DNA from: JAKVJE01 sp047722305
Lineage (GTDB): Bacteria; Actinomycetota; Actinomycetes; Actinomycetales; Microbacteriaceae
Reading direction: 5' to 3'
Length of the DNA: 18,988 nt
Assembly: GCA_047722305.1 (NCBI GenBank)
Contig: JBDNYM010000047.1
Span: forward strand, 1-18,988
Below are positions 1-7,008 of this stretch, piece after piece; within the stretch, counting starts at the first letter, position 1; each line of letters starts with the position of its first letter. Under the pieces are notes generated by a model. It was not told the DNA's origin. It saw nothing but the letters and a program-made list of their open reading frames with translations, and did not search any database. The translations under genes were made by a program, and so were the position numbers.

Positions 1-1009
1 TGCTCGGCCGAGGAGTCCCGGTGCCGGTCGTCGCCCCCGCCGCGGTCCCGCCCGCACCGGCGCCGGAACCCGCGGCGCCGGCGCCGGCCGAGGCCCCGCC
101 GCCGGTGGCAGGCGCGACCGCCGCCGCCCGTCCCGCGCCCGGGCGGGACGGTTGCCCGCCGGACCACCAGGCGGCGATGGCCACCGCCGCCCCGGCCGCG
201 ATGACGACCGCCACCCCTACCGCCACCGCGATCGGGCGGGACAGCCCCCGCCGGCCACCGCCGCCGTGCGGAGGCAGCCCGCCGGACGACGACGCCAGCG
301 CGGCGGCCTGCACACCGTGGGCGGGGAACAGTCCGGCGGCGACGCCCGGCCCGAGCACCGCCGCACCCAGCACCGCGGCCAGGCGCCGGCCGAGATGGCG
401 GCGCGAGCCATCCGCGATCTCGGTGTATGCCGCCTTGAGCCCCTGCCGGGCCCGGCGCAGCAGCGCGGAGCAGGTGTTCGGGGTGAGCCCCAGCAGGGGC
501 GCCACCTGGCGGGGCCGCAGCCCCTCGATCTCGATGTACCAGAGCACCGCCTGCCAGCGTTCCGGCAGCCGCCGGTACGCCACCAGCACCTCGCCGTCGC
601 CCACCCGGGCCGCGACCTCGGCGTCCACGTCGTCCTGGTCGGCGGGCATCGCATCCAGGTCGATGTCGGCATCGGACTCATGCGGGGCGCCGCCGTCGAT
701 GACCAGGTTGCGGGCGGTGACCAGCAGGTACTGGCGGACGGCGTCCGTCGGCCCTCCACCGGCCCGGAGGCGGCGGACCAGGCGCGCGAACGACTCCGCC
801 ACCAGATCGTCCACCTCGCCCGGGGCCTCGCCCCGCGCCAGCAGAAACCGCCGCAGCACCTCCGCGTGGCGCTCGTACAGGACGGCCAGGCCCGCGTCGT
901 TGCCGCTCCGGGCCAGATCCAGGAGTTCGCGGTCGGGCAGCGCCCTCGCCTGCTCGCGATCGATGTGCACGTGCGCAGCGGCGTCGTCTTCAGTCTGGAA
1001 GGCGGACAC
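1..1009 (-). CDS. ECF-type sigma-70 factor with C-terminal membrane segment (partial, runs off left edge)
   Basis: Minus-strand frame open from a GTG at 1009 to the window edge (336 codons, C-terminus missing). AGGAGG lies 6 nt upstream of this GTG; an in-frame ATG seven codons earlier (1030) contains that SD and is less likely. Residues about 25-105 look like sigma region 2 (RELLDLARSG, VDDLVAESFARLVRRL, TARNLVIDG), and about 140-195 like region 4.2 with the HTH (RLPERWQAVLWYIEIEGL, VAPLLGLTPNTCSALLRRAR). Hydrophobic stretches follow at about 207-228 and 260-282, then an Ala/Gly/Pro-rich tail. Known actinobacterial ECF factors of this build carry a zinc finger plus membrane span; I see no H-x3-C-x2-C finger here. 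Role inferred: transcription initiation tied to an envelope signal. Upstream DNA is disrupted by the assembly gap. Confidence 0.82.
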   Translation of the reverse strand, partial: MSAFQTEDDAAAHVHIDREQARALPDRELLDLARSGNDAGLAVLYERHAEVLRRFLLARGEAPGEVDDLVAESFARLVRRLRAGGGPTDAVRQYLLVTARNLVIDGGAPHESDADIDLDAMPADQDDVDAEVAARVGDGEVLVAYRRLPERWQAVLWYIEIEGLRPRQVAPLLGLTPNTCSALLRRARQGLKAAYTEIADGSRRHLGRRLAAVLGAAVLGPGVAAGLFPAHGVQAAALASSSGGLPPHGGGGRRGLSRPIAVAVGVAVVIAAGAAVAIAAWWSGGQPSRPGAGRAAAVAPATGGGASAGAGAAGSGAGAGGTAAGATTGTGTPRPS

Positions 1010-1080
1010 GGTCGTCCTCCTCGGGGTCATCCGGTGTGCCCATGATACCGATGCGCCCGCAGTCACCGGCGGCCCCGCCC
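1005..1080. repeat. Contig-end copy A of an unmerged overlap
   Basis: This stretch covers the start of the sigma-factor gene and its upstream DNA. It aligns without gaps to 1183-1258; roughly four in five of the first 71 columns match, and nearly all mismatches replace A or T in this copy by G or C in the other. That is the pattern of degraded base calling, not of biological duplication. Copy A keeps the intact SD and GTG, so it is the more trustworthy one. Confidence 0.85.
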
Positions 1081-1182
1081 GGCCCCCCCCCCCGCCCCCG
1101 GGGGCGCCCCGGGCCCCCCGGGGGCCCCCCCCCCCCGCGGGGGGGGGGGGGGCCAGCCCCCCGCCCGCCCCCNNNNNNNNNN
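1081..1182. other. Assembly gap (10 N) and adjacent G/C homopolymer junk
   Basis: Positions 1173-1182 are N. The preceding ~90 bases are almost only long C and G runs (for example a G run at about 1139-1152) and resemble low-quality contig ends. No gene should be called across this stretch. Confidence 0.9.
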
Positions 1183-1258
1183 GACCGGGTCGTCCCCCTG
1201 GGGGGCATCGGGGGGGCCAATGATCCCGAGGCCCCCGCAGTCCCGGGCGGCCCGGCCG
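1183..1258. repeat. Contig-end copy B of the same overlap (corrupted)
   Basis: Second copy of 1005-1080, with substitutions biased to G/C. If the copies are merged, the true upstream sequence of the sigma-factor gene continues at about 1259. From there to 1472 I see no gene, only GC-rich intergenic DNA. Confidence 0.85.
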
Positions 1259-1472
1259 GCCCCGGCCCGGGCCGCCGTGGCCACGTCTACCCGGCGTGGC
1301 CCACGCAATCCGCTGTGGTGATGCGGCAGCTCCGCCGGCGCAGACGCGCCGTTCACTGCCGTCACCCAAGAAGACGGCGACGCGACCGGATTATGACGCG
1401 GGATCCGAGATTCGTCTGGAGTTTCATCCCCGGCCCGTCCCATCTCCCGGCCGGGCCCCGCCCGCAACGGCG

Positions 1473-1506
1473 AAACGGGGACCGCCCCGAAGGACGATCC
1501 CCGTTT
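1473..1506 (-). terminator. Intrinsic-type terminator hairpin after the pdh operon
   Basis: AAACGGGGA (1473-1481) and TCCCCGTTT (1498-1506) form a perfect 9-bp stem with a 16-nt loop. It begins 17 nt beyond the lpdA stop. On the minus strand the 3' arm ends in AAA of the stem, without a long U tract, as is common in GC-rich actinobacteria. Confidence 0.7.
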
Positions 1507-1523
1507 CAGCGGGATCAGACGGA

Positions 1524-2951
1524 TCAGATGTGCGTCGGGAACCCGAGCGCGATGTCCGCGGCCTCGGCGATGGGCTCGCTGAGGGTGGGGTGCGGGTGGA
1601 TCGTGCGGGCGATGTCCTCGACATTGAGCTGGCCGTTGACAGCGACGGCGAGCTCACCGATCAGGTCGGACGCACCCGGGCCCACGATCTGGGCGCCCAC
1701 CAGGGTGCCCTCGGGGTCCGTGTACACCAGGCGGACGAAGCCCTCGGCCTCATCCAGCGAGACGGCGCGGGCGTTGCCGGCGAACGGGAACTTCGCGGTC
1801 TTGACCTTGAGGCCCTTCTCCTTGGCTTCGGCCTGCGTGTCGCCGACGGTCGCGATCTCGGGATCGGTGAAGCACACCGCCGGGACGCCGATGTAGTCGT
1901 TCGTCTCGGGCTTGCCGGCGATCGCCGCAGCGGCCGTCTTGCCCTGGAAGAACGCCTTGTGGGCGAGCGCGGGGCCCGAGGCGATGTCGCCGATGGCGAA
2001 GATGTTCGGAACCGCGGTGCGGCCCTGCTCATCCGTCTCGACGATGCCATGGGCGCCGATCTTCACATCGGTGAACTCCAGGCCGATGTTGTCGGTGTTG
2101 GCCTTGCGGCCGACGGTGATCATCACGTAATCGGCGGTGATCTTCTGCTCCTTGCCGTCGACCGTGTAGGTGACGGTGACCGACGTGTCGTCCTGCTCGG
2201 CCTTCTTGGCGAGCGCACCGGTGACCACGTCGATGCCCTTCTTCTTGAAGGACTTCAGCACCTCGGAGACGATGTCCTTCTCGAACAGCGGAAGGATCGA
2301 CGGGGTGCCCTCGAGGATGGTCACGTGCGAACCGAGGTTCGCGTAGGCGCCGGCCAGCTCGGACCCGATGTAGCCGCCGCCGATGACGACGAACTCCTTC
2401 GGGATCTCCGGCAGGTTGAGCCCGCCGGTGGAGTCGAGGATGCGGCCGCCGTAGGGGAAGCCGGGGATCTCGACCGGACGCGAGCCGGTGGCGATGATCA
2501 GGTTGTCGAACGAGATCAGCTGACCGGTGTTGGTGCTCATGAACTGCTGCGGCCCAGGAGGCATGATGCGCAGGGTCGTGTTGTTGTCGAGCGTGGCCGT
2601 GCCCTGGATGACCTCGACCTTGTGCTTCTTCAGCAGGCCGGTGACGCCGCGGGTCATGCGGTCCACGACGCTCTTCTGCTTCCACTCCTGGGTCTTGGCG
2701 AAGTCGATCGCCGCGTCCTTGGTGGAGACGCCGTAGATCGACGAGTCCTTCGCATCGCGCAGGCGGTGGCCGGCGGCGATGAGCGCCTTCGAGGGCACGC
2801 AGCCCACGTTGAGGCACACACCGCCGAGGGTGTCGGACTGCTCGATGAGCGTGACTTTCTGGCCGAGCTCGGAGGCGCGGATCGCGGAGACGTACCCGCC
2901 AGGGCCGGCACCGATAACTACGGTCTCCTTGTGTTCAGCTTGTTCTGCCAT
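1524..2951 (-). CDS. lpdA: Dihydrolipoyl dehydrogenase (E3 of pyruvate dehydrogenase)
   Basis: 475 aa, full length for the family. This FAD flavoprotein reoxidises dihydrolipoyl groups on E2 and passes electrons to NAD+. Seen: FAD-binding GAGPGG at 14-19; redox-active disulfide motif GGVCLNVGCVPSK with Cys46 and Cys51; a second dinucleotide-binding motif VVIGGGYIGSELA (NAD); the second FAD-contact GDIA motif near 320; and the C-terminal dimer-interface catalytic motif HPHPTLSE near residue 454. The ATG lies 4 nt after the pdhC stop, and its GGAGG sits inside the end of pdhC, so translation is likely coupled. Last gene of the operon, followed by a hairpin. Its place beside the E1/E2 genes marks it as the dedicated PDH E3, though it may also serve other 2-oxoacid dehydrogenases. 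Confidence 0.97.
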   Translation of the reverse strand: MAEQAEHKETVVIGAGPGGYVSAIRASELGQKVTLIEQSDTLGGVCLNVGCVPSKALIAAGHRLRDAKDSSIYGVSTKDAAIDFAKTQEWKQKSVVDRMTRGVTGLLKKHKVEVIQGTATLDNNTTLRIMPPGPQQFMSTNTGQLISFDNLIIATGSRPVEIPGFPYGGRILDSTGGLNLPEIPKEFVVIGGGYIGSELAGAYANLGSHVTILEGTPSILPLFEKDIVSEVLKSFKKKGIDVVTGALAKKAEQDDTSVTVTYTVDGKEQKITADYVMITVGRKANTDNIGLEFTDVKIGAHGIVETDEQGRTAVPNIFAIGDIASGPALAHKAFFQGKTAAAAIAGKPETNDYIGVPAVCFTDPEIATVGDTQAEAKEKGLKVKTAKFPFAGNARAVSLDEAEGFVRLVYTDPEGTLVGAQIVGPGASDLIGELAVAVNGQLNVEDIARTIHPHPTLSEPIAEAADIALGFPTHI

Positions 2952-2955
2952 TGAG

Positions 2956-4263
2956 TCATGCCTCCAGAATCAGTTTGGCGGGATCCTGCAGCAGCGAGTG
3001 CAGCAGGTTCAGGGCGTTCTGGGCCAGGGCGCCGTCGATGAGGCGGTGATCGTAGCTCAGAGACAGCTTCAGGACGTTGCCGATGGTGATGGCGCCGTTC
3101 TCGTCGACGATGGGCTCCTTGGCGATCTTGCCCACACCGAGGATGGCCACCTCGGGGTAGTTCACGATCGGGGTGAAGAAGCCGCCGCCGATGGAACCGA
3201 CGTTGCTGATCGAGATCGACCCACCGGTCATCTCATCCATCTTCAGCTTGTTGTCGAACGCCTTCTGGGTGTTCTCGGTGATGTCCTTGGCGATCTGGAT
3301 GAGGCCCTTGGAATCGGCGTTCTTGATCACCGGCACGTACAGGCCGTGATCGGTGTTCGTCGCGATGCCGACGTTGTAGTAGTGCTTGTAGACGATCTCC
3401 TGAGAAGCGTCGTCGATCGACGCGTTGAACTCGGGGAACTTCTTCAGCACGGCCACGATGGCCTTCACCATGTACGGCAGGAAGGTGAGGTGCGCGCCCT
3501 CGTCGGCGGCGAACTGCTTGTACGCCTTGCGGTGGGCGAGCAGTGCCGAAACCTCGACATCCTCGAAGGAGGTGACCTGCGGCGCCGTGTAGAACGACGT
3601 GGTCATGGCCTTCGAAGTGGCCTTGCGGACACCGGACATCTTCTCGCGGGTCTCCAGCTCGGGAGCGGCGGAGGTGTACGGCTTGATCGCGGCCGGAGCG
3701 GCGGCGGGAGCCGGAGCAGCGGCCGGGGCGGCAGCAGGCGCAGCGGCCGGGGCCGGAGCGGCACCGCCGGAGAACCCGTCGACGTCAGCCTTGGTGACCT
3801 GGCCGTGGGCGCCGGTCGGCGTCACCTTGGTCAGATCGACGCCCTTGTCCCGCGCGTACTGGCGCACCGACGGCAGGGCGAGCACGTTCGCACTCGGCGC
3901 GCCGGTCGGGGCGGCAGCAGGGGCGGCGGGAGCGGCGGCGGCCGGAGCCGGAGCCGCCTCAGCTGCCGGAGCAGCCGCAGCCGGGGCGGCGGGAGCCGGA
4001 GCGGCATCGTCGGCGGAGTCGGGGGAGCCGTCGTCGATCTCGACGAGGATGTCGCCGATCTTGGCGGTGTCCCCGGCCTGGAAGAAGATCTTCTTGATGG
4101 TGCCAGCTACGGGAGATGGCAGCTCGGAGACGGACTTGTCATTCTCGATCTCCACCAGGGTGTCATCTTGAGCGACTTTGTCGCCTTCCTTGACATCCCA
4201 GGTCGAGATCTCGCCCTCTTCGAGGCCCTCGCCGAGTTCAGGCAGCTTGAACTTGAACGACAT
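2956..4263 (-). CDS. pdhC: Dihydrolipoamide acetyltransferase (E2 of pyruvate dehydrogenase)
   Basis: 435 aa. Transfers the acetyl group from the lipoyl arm to CoA and forms the core of the complex. Domains seen: one N-terminal lipoyl domain (about 1-80) with the lipoylated Lys43 in ENDKSVSE; an Ala/Pro-rich swinging linker (about 83-125); a peripheral subunit-binding domain (SVRQYARDKGVDLTKVTPTG, about 130-165); a second Ala/Pro linker; and the catalytic domain from about 205, with SYDHRLIDG near the C-terminus (catalytic His and Asp). The SD AGAGGA precedes the ATG. The gene starts 104 nt after the pdhB stop, the only large gap in the operon, and that gap holds two hairpins. A single lipoyl domain and the E1alpha/E1beta partners indicate PDH or a branched-chain complex; the operon context favours PDH. 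Confidence 0.95.
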   Translation of the reverse strand: MSFKFKLPELGEGLEEGEISTWDVKEGDKVAQDDTLVEIENDKSVSELPSPVAGTIKKIFFQAGDTAKIGDILVEIDDGSPDSADDAAPAPAAPAAAAPAAEAAPAPAAAAPAAPAAAPTGAPSANVLALPSVRQYARDKGVDLTKVTPTGAHGQVTKADVDGFSGGAAPAPAAAPAAAPAAAPAPAAAPAAIKPYTSAAPELETREKMSGVRKATSKAMTTSFYTAPQVTSFEDVEVSALLAHRKAYKQFAADEGAHLTFLPYMVKAIVAVLKKFPEFNASIDDASQEIVYKHYYNVGIATNTDHGLYVPVIKNADSKGLIQIAKDITENTQKAFDNKLKMDEMTGGSISISNVGSIGGGFFTPIVNYPEVAILGVGKIAKEPIVDENGAITIGNVLKLSLSYDHRLIDGALAQNALNLLHSLLQDPAKLILEA

Positions 4264-4293
4264 GGGTAATTGTTCCTCTCTAGTCAGAACCGG

Positions 4294-4323
4294 GCCCGGG
4301 GCGGGTAGGTGCCCGCCCCGGGC
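4294..4323 (-). promoter_or_regulatory. Strong GC hairpin in the pdhB-pdhC intergenic RNA
   Basis: CCCGGGGCGGG (4295-4305) and CCCGCCCCGGG (4312-4322) pair perfectly around a 6-nt loop, with one more G-C pair at the base. It lies 30 nt before the pdhC start, followed by A/G-rich sequence and the pdhC SD rather than a U tract. Possible roles are partial termination, RNase processing or 5' stabilisation of the pdhC-lpdA message. Confidence 0.6.
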
Positions 4324-4335
4324 GGCGATTCCTAT

Positions 4336-4349
4336 TCAGTTGAAACTGA
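4336..4349 (-). promoter_or_regulatory. Small hairpin directly upstream of the large one
   Basis: TCAGTT (4336-4341) and AACTGA (4344-4349) form a 6-bp palindromic stem between the pdhB stop and the 4294-4323 hairpin. The two together make a tandem stem-loop spacer. Confidence 0.4.
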
Positions 4350-4367
4350 TTGGTCGGATGGTCGGAC

Positions 4368-5345
4368 TCAGAAGGCGACGATCTCGCGAACCTTGGCCTC
4401 GACGTCGTCGGCGTTCGGCATCCAGGTCAGCTCGTCCTGAGCGAACGGGTAGACGGAGTCGGGGGCCGCGACGCGCCCGATGGGGGCGTCGAGGGTCAGG
4501 ATCTCGTGCTCGGCGATCTCGGCGGCGACGGTAGCGCTGACGCCGGCGATCTTCTGGGCCTCCTGCGCGAGGACCACGTGGTGGGTCTTCTCGATGGACT
4601 CGAAGACGGTGTCGGTGTCGATCGGCGACAGCGAGATGAGGTCGATGACCTCGGCGTTGATCCCGTCGGCGGCGAGCTTGTCGGCCGCCTTCAGGGACTG
4701 CTGCACCATCGCGCTGTAGGTCACGATCGTGACGTCGGTGCCCTCGCGGACGACCTTCGCCTTGTCGAGCGGAACCGTGTACTTGCCGTCGGGGATCTCG
4801 TCCTTGAGCGAGCGGTACAGCTTCAGGTTCTCCATGAAGAGCACCGGGTCGTCGCTCTCGACGGCCGAGATGATCAGGCCCTTGGCGTCGTACGGGTTGC
4901 TCGGGGTGACCACGCGCAGGCCGGGAGTCGACGCGAAGTAGTTCTCGAGGTTGTCCGAGTGCATCTCAGCGGTGTGCGTGCCGCCGCCGAACGGGGTGCG
5001 GATGGTGATCGGCATCTTCACCTTGCCGCCGAAGCGGAAGTGGTTGCGCGCGATCTGGCCCACGATCTGGTCCATGGCCTCGAAGGTGAAGCCCATGAAC
5101 TGGATCTCGGGGATCGGACGCCAGCCGGTGGCCGCCAGGCCGACGGCCAGGCCGATGATGCCGGACTCGGCCAGCGGGGTGTCGAAGACACGGTCCTCGC
5201 CGTACTTGTCCTGCAGGCCGATGGTGGTGCGGAACACGCCACCGTTCTTGCCCACGTCCTCGCCGAAAATCAGGGCCTTGTCGTCCTCGCCGAGGGCGAT
5301 GTCAAGACCATCGGTGATGGCTTTGATGTATGTCTGCTTTGCCAT
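4368..5345 (-). CDS. pdhB: Pyruvate dehydrogenase E1 component, beta subunit
   Basis: 325 aa, the usual length for E1beta of the alpha2beta2 type. With E1alpha it decarboxylates pyruvate on thiamine diphosphate and reductively acetylates the lipoyl group of E2. Seen: the pyrimidine-binding transketolase domain (about 5-180: GEDVGKNGGVFRTT, DTPLAESGIIGLAVGLA, RTPFGGGTHTAEMHSDNLE) and the C-terminal transketolase domain (about 195-320: VTIVTYSAMVQQSLKAAD, EVIDLISLSPIDTDTV). The ATG lies 3 nt after the pdhA stop, and its AAGGA SD is inside the end of pdhA. The wording resembles Bacillus/Staphylococcus PdhB more than the homodimeric AceE E1 common in Actinobacteria. Confidence 0.95.
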   Translation of the reverse strand: MAKQTYIKAITDGLDIALGEDDKALIFGEDVGKNGGVFRTTIGLQDKYGEDRVFDTPLAESGIIGLAVGLAATGWRPIPEIQFMGFTFEAMDQIVGQIARNHFRFGGKVKMPITIRTPFGGGTHTAEMHSDNLENYFASTPGLRVVTPSNPYDAKGLIISAVESDDPVLFMENLKLYRSLKDEIPDGKYTVPLDKAKVVREGTDVTIVTYSAMVQQSLKAADKLAADGINAEVIDLISLSPIDTDTVFESIEKTHHVVLAQEAQKIAGVSATVAAEIAEHEILTLDAPIGRVAAPDSVYPFAQDELTWMPNADDVEAKVREIVAF

Positions 5346-5348
5346 GAT

Positions 5349-6488
5349 CTACTTCGCTTCCTTCGCCTCGAGTGCGGCGATCTGCTTGAGAACATTCGGA
5401 GTGGGCGTCTCGTAGGTGTTCTTGAGGAACTCGATCGGGGTCTCCTTCCACGCCTTGTCGGCCTCGGCCAGCGCAGCGCGGAACGTCTTCTTGTTCTCCT
5501 CGGTGAGGTCGGCTTCCTTCTCGCCGCTCCAGAGGCCCTTCTCGCTCAGCAGCGAACGGAGGCGGTTCAGCGGGTCCTTGTCGAACCAGGGCTTCTCCTC
5601 CTCCTTGGTGCGGTAGCGCGAGGGGTCGTCGCCGGCGCTCGAGTGGGCGCCGAAGCGGTAGGTCAGGGACTCGATGAGCACCGGGCCGCCACCGTTGACC
5701 GCGAACTCGCGGGCGGCCTTCGCCACCGCATTCACGGCCAGGATGTCCATGCCGTCGACCTGCACGGACGGGACGCCCATGGCGACCGCCTTCTGTGCGA
5801 GGGTCTTGGCGTGGGTCTGCACGCGACGGGGCACGGAGATGGCCCAGCCGTTGTTCTGCACGAAGGCCACCAGCGGAGCCTGGAACGAGGAGGCGAAGTT
5901 CACGCCCTCGTAGAAGTCGCCCTGCGAGGTGCCGCCGTCGCCGGTGTACACGAAGGCGACCTGCTTCTCGTCGTTCTTCTTGAAGCCGAGCGCTGCACCC
6001 GCGGCCTCGACGTACTGGGCGCCGATGATGATCTGCGGGAACCAGGCGTTGACGTCGTCGGGGAACTCGTTGCCATGCACGTGGCCGCGCGACCACAGGT
6101 AGGCCTGCGAGACGTCGATGGCGCCGTGCTGGATCAGCTGCGGCAGGTCGCGGTAGGCCGGGAACAGGAAGTCGGCCTTCTCGAAGGCCGTGACCGACCC
6201 CATCTCGGAGGCCTCCTGGCCGGCGGTCGGGGCGTAGAAGCCCAGGCGGCCCTGACGAGAGAACACCATCGTCTGCTCGTGGAGGTTGCGCTGCCAGAGC
6301 ATCAGCTCCATGAAGTGGACGAGCTCGTCGTCCGAGTACGTCTTGAAGATGGCCTCGTTGGTGACCTTGCCATCGTTGTCGAGAACCGACACCGGGTTGT
6401 CATAGCCGTCGCCGACGTGCTCCTTGATGTCGGCGAAATCAACGATTGGCTTCTTCGTCGCAGTAGTCGTTGCGCGTTTTGTTGCCAT
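5349..6488 (-). CDS. pdhA: Pyruvate dehydrogenase E1 component, alpha subunit
   Basis: 379 aa, first gene of the pdh operon. Carries the thiamine diphosphate motif GDG at 183-185 with the distal NN at 212-213 (GDGGTSQGDFYEGVNFASSF region), and the flexible loop YRFGAHSSAGDDPSRYR near 275-295 that closes the active site in E1alpha proteins. SD AAAGGA sits about 9 nt before the ATG. About 180 nt of 5' leader separate it from a TAGTAT -10 box, and that leader appears structured and contains a short peptide frame. E1alpha of branched-chain complexes is the main alternative, but the overall similarity to Gram-positive PdhA is strong. Genes pdhA-pdhB-pdhC-lpdA form one minus-strand transcription unit. 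Confidence 0.95.
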   Translation of the reverse strand: MATKRATTTATKKPIVDFADIKEHVGDGYDNPVSVLDNDGKVTNEAIFKTYSDDELVHFMELMLWQRNLHEQTMVFSRQGRLGFYAPTAGQEASEMGSVTAFEKADFLFPAYRDLPQLIQHGAIDVSQAYLWSRGHVHGNEFPDDVNAWFPQIIIGAQYVEAAGAALGFKKNDEKQVAFVYTGDGGTSQGDFYEGVNFASSFQAPLVAFVQNNGWAISVPRRVQTHAKTLAQKAVAMGVPSVQVDGMDILAVNAVAKAAREFAVNGGGPVLIESLTYRFGAHSSAGDDPSRYRTKEEEKPWFDKDPLNRLRSLLSEKGLWSGEKEADLTEENKKTFRAALAEADKAWKETPIEFLKNTYETPTPNVLKQIAALEAKEAK

Positions 6489-6545
6489 AATTCGCGTTCC
6501 TTTACGAATCGATTTATTGGGGGAATGGACGGTCGGATCGCTCAG

Positions 6546-6606
6546 GGCCTCGCCAGAGGCCGAAACGATCGCGTTGTCCGCGAAAGGTTGGGAGCGGTTC
6601 GCTCCC
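6546..6606 (-). promoter_or_regulatory. Three stem-loops in the pdhA leader RNA
   Basis: In transcript order: GGGAGCG/CGCTCCC (plus 6590-6596 with 6600-6606, 3-nt loop), TCGCG/CGCGA (6569-6573 with 6579-6583) and GGCCTC/GAGGCC (6546-6551 with 6556-6561, 4-nt loop), all perfect. The first starts 3 nt after the stop of the leader peptide frame. No U-rich terminator tail is visible, so control of translation or RNA stability is as likely as attenuation. Confidence 0.5.
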
Positions 6607-6609
6607 TGG

Positions 6610-6633
6610 TCAGAAACACTCGATGCACGCCAT
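6610..6633 (-). CDS. Putative 7-residue leader peptide upstream of pdhA
   Basis: ATG at 6633 begins M-A-C-I-E-C-F and a stop (6612-6610). A perfect AGGAGG (plus 6640-6645) lies 6 nt upstream, better than the SD of pdhA itself. The frame falls about 40 nt after the predicted transcription start and ends 3 nt before a perfect 7-bp hairpin. Two of seven codons are Cys (TGC, TGT). It is too short for coding statistics, so the call rests on the SD and the layout. Cys-rich leader peptides acting as cysteine sensors are known in mycobacteria; a link to pdh is my inference. Confidence 0.45.
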   Translation of the reverse strand: MACIECF

Positions 6634-6679
6634 CAGGCACCTCCTCGACCGGCGGTCCGGTGCAGGTTTCCCGAAATAG

Positions 6680-6709
6680 ATACTAGCACCCGCGCGGGCC
6701 CGCTCTCAC
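6680..6709 (-). promoter_or_regulatory. Candidate promoter of the pdh operon
   Basis: On the minus strand TAGTAT (6685-6680) is a good -10. With 18-bp spacing the -35 would be GTGAGA (6709-6704), with 17 bp TGAGAG, either of them moderate. The predicted transcript starts near 6673 and carries a leader of about 185 nt before pdhA. Confidence 0.45.
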
Positions 6710-6840
6710 CACTCGGAGCCGGCCGCGGACCCGATCGAGTTCGGCTTGCTGGCGCCGATCTGCGCCGCTCGCCACCCAGGACGGCAATTGATCGCATAAG
6801 CCGTGAAATACATCCAAATCATCTGCAAGAACCTGGCGAA

Positions 6841-6869
6841 ATTCGCACTCGCGAGGCGAGAGTGCGAAT
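6841..6869. repeat. Perfect 10-bp inverted repeat upstream of tRNA-fMet
   Basis: ATTCGCACTC (6841-6850) and GAGTGCGAAT (6860-6869) around 9 nt. It lies between the pdh promoter and the tRNA promoter, with no gene ending nearby and no T tract. It may be an operator or a leftover terminator. The rest of 6710-6893 shows nothing I recognise. Confidence 0.5.
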
Positions 6870-6893
6870 CGCCGCCGAGGAAGTCACCGCCCC

Positions 6894-6922
6894 TTCCGCA
6901 GCTCCCATCCTTGTGGTACAGT
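6894..6922 (+). promoter_or_regulatory. Weak candidate promoter for tRNA-fMet
   Basis: TACAGT (6917-6922) would place the start 6-7 nt before the mature tRNA. The -35 at 17-bp spacing, TTCCGC (6894-6899), is poor. Confidence 0.35.
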
Positions 6923-6934
6923 CGCTTCTTGCGC

Positions 6935-7008
6935 CGCGGGGTGGAGCAGTTCGGTAGCTCGCCGGGCTCATAACCCGGAGGTCGGTGGTTCAAATCCACC
7001 CCCCGCAA
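6935..7008 (+). tRNA. Initiator tRNA-fMet (anticodon CAT)
   Basis: All arms fold: acceptor CGCGGGG with CCCCGCA, D arm GAGC/GCTC, anticodon arm CCGGG-CTCATAA-CCCGG, T arm GGTGG-TTCAAAT-CCACC. Two initiator hallmarks are present: an unpaired C1-A72 at the acceptor end, and three consecutive G-C pairs (GGG/CCC) next to the anticodon loop. Length is 74 nt; CCA is not encoded (ACA follows A72). A terminator follows at 7034. The base composition drops just beyond the gene, so its 3' end is a plausible island attachment site. Confidence 0.95.

Noticed and set aside
21..1223. 400-codon plus-strand frame across the left end
   Set aside because: Reads antisense to the sigma factor and through the N gap and homopolymers; low-complexity product.
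1063..1467. Minus-strand frame of 134 codons across the gap
   Set aside because: Built from homopolymer junk and N; not a reliable gene.
1296..4269. Long plus-strand frames (552 and 496 codons) opposite lpdA and pdhC
   Set aside because: Same antisense shadow effect; the Ala/Pro linkers of E2 produce Gly/Arg/Ser repeats in reverse.
4350..6686. 778-codon open frame on the plus strand opposite pdhA and pdhB
   Set aside because: It is antisense to well-conserved genes; its Val/Leu/Gly/Asp/Arg-rich composition is what a high-GC gene yields in this opposite frame, and no SD or domain is visible.
6706..7008. 100-codon minus-strand frame through the tRNA
   Set aside because: Its NHRPPGYEPGELP start is the reverse translation of tRNA-fMet; no SD and no domain.
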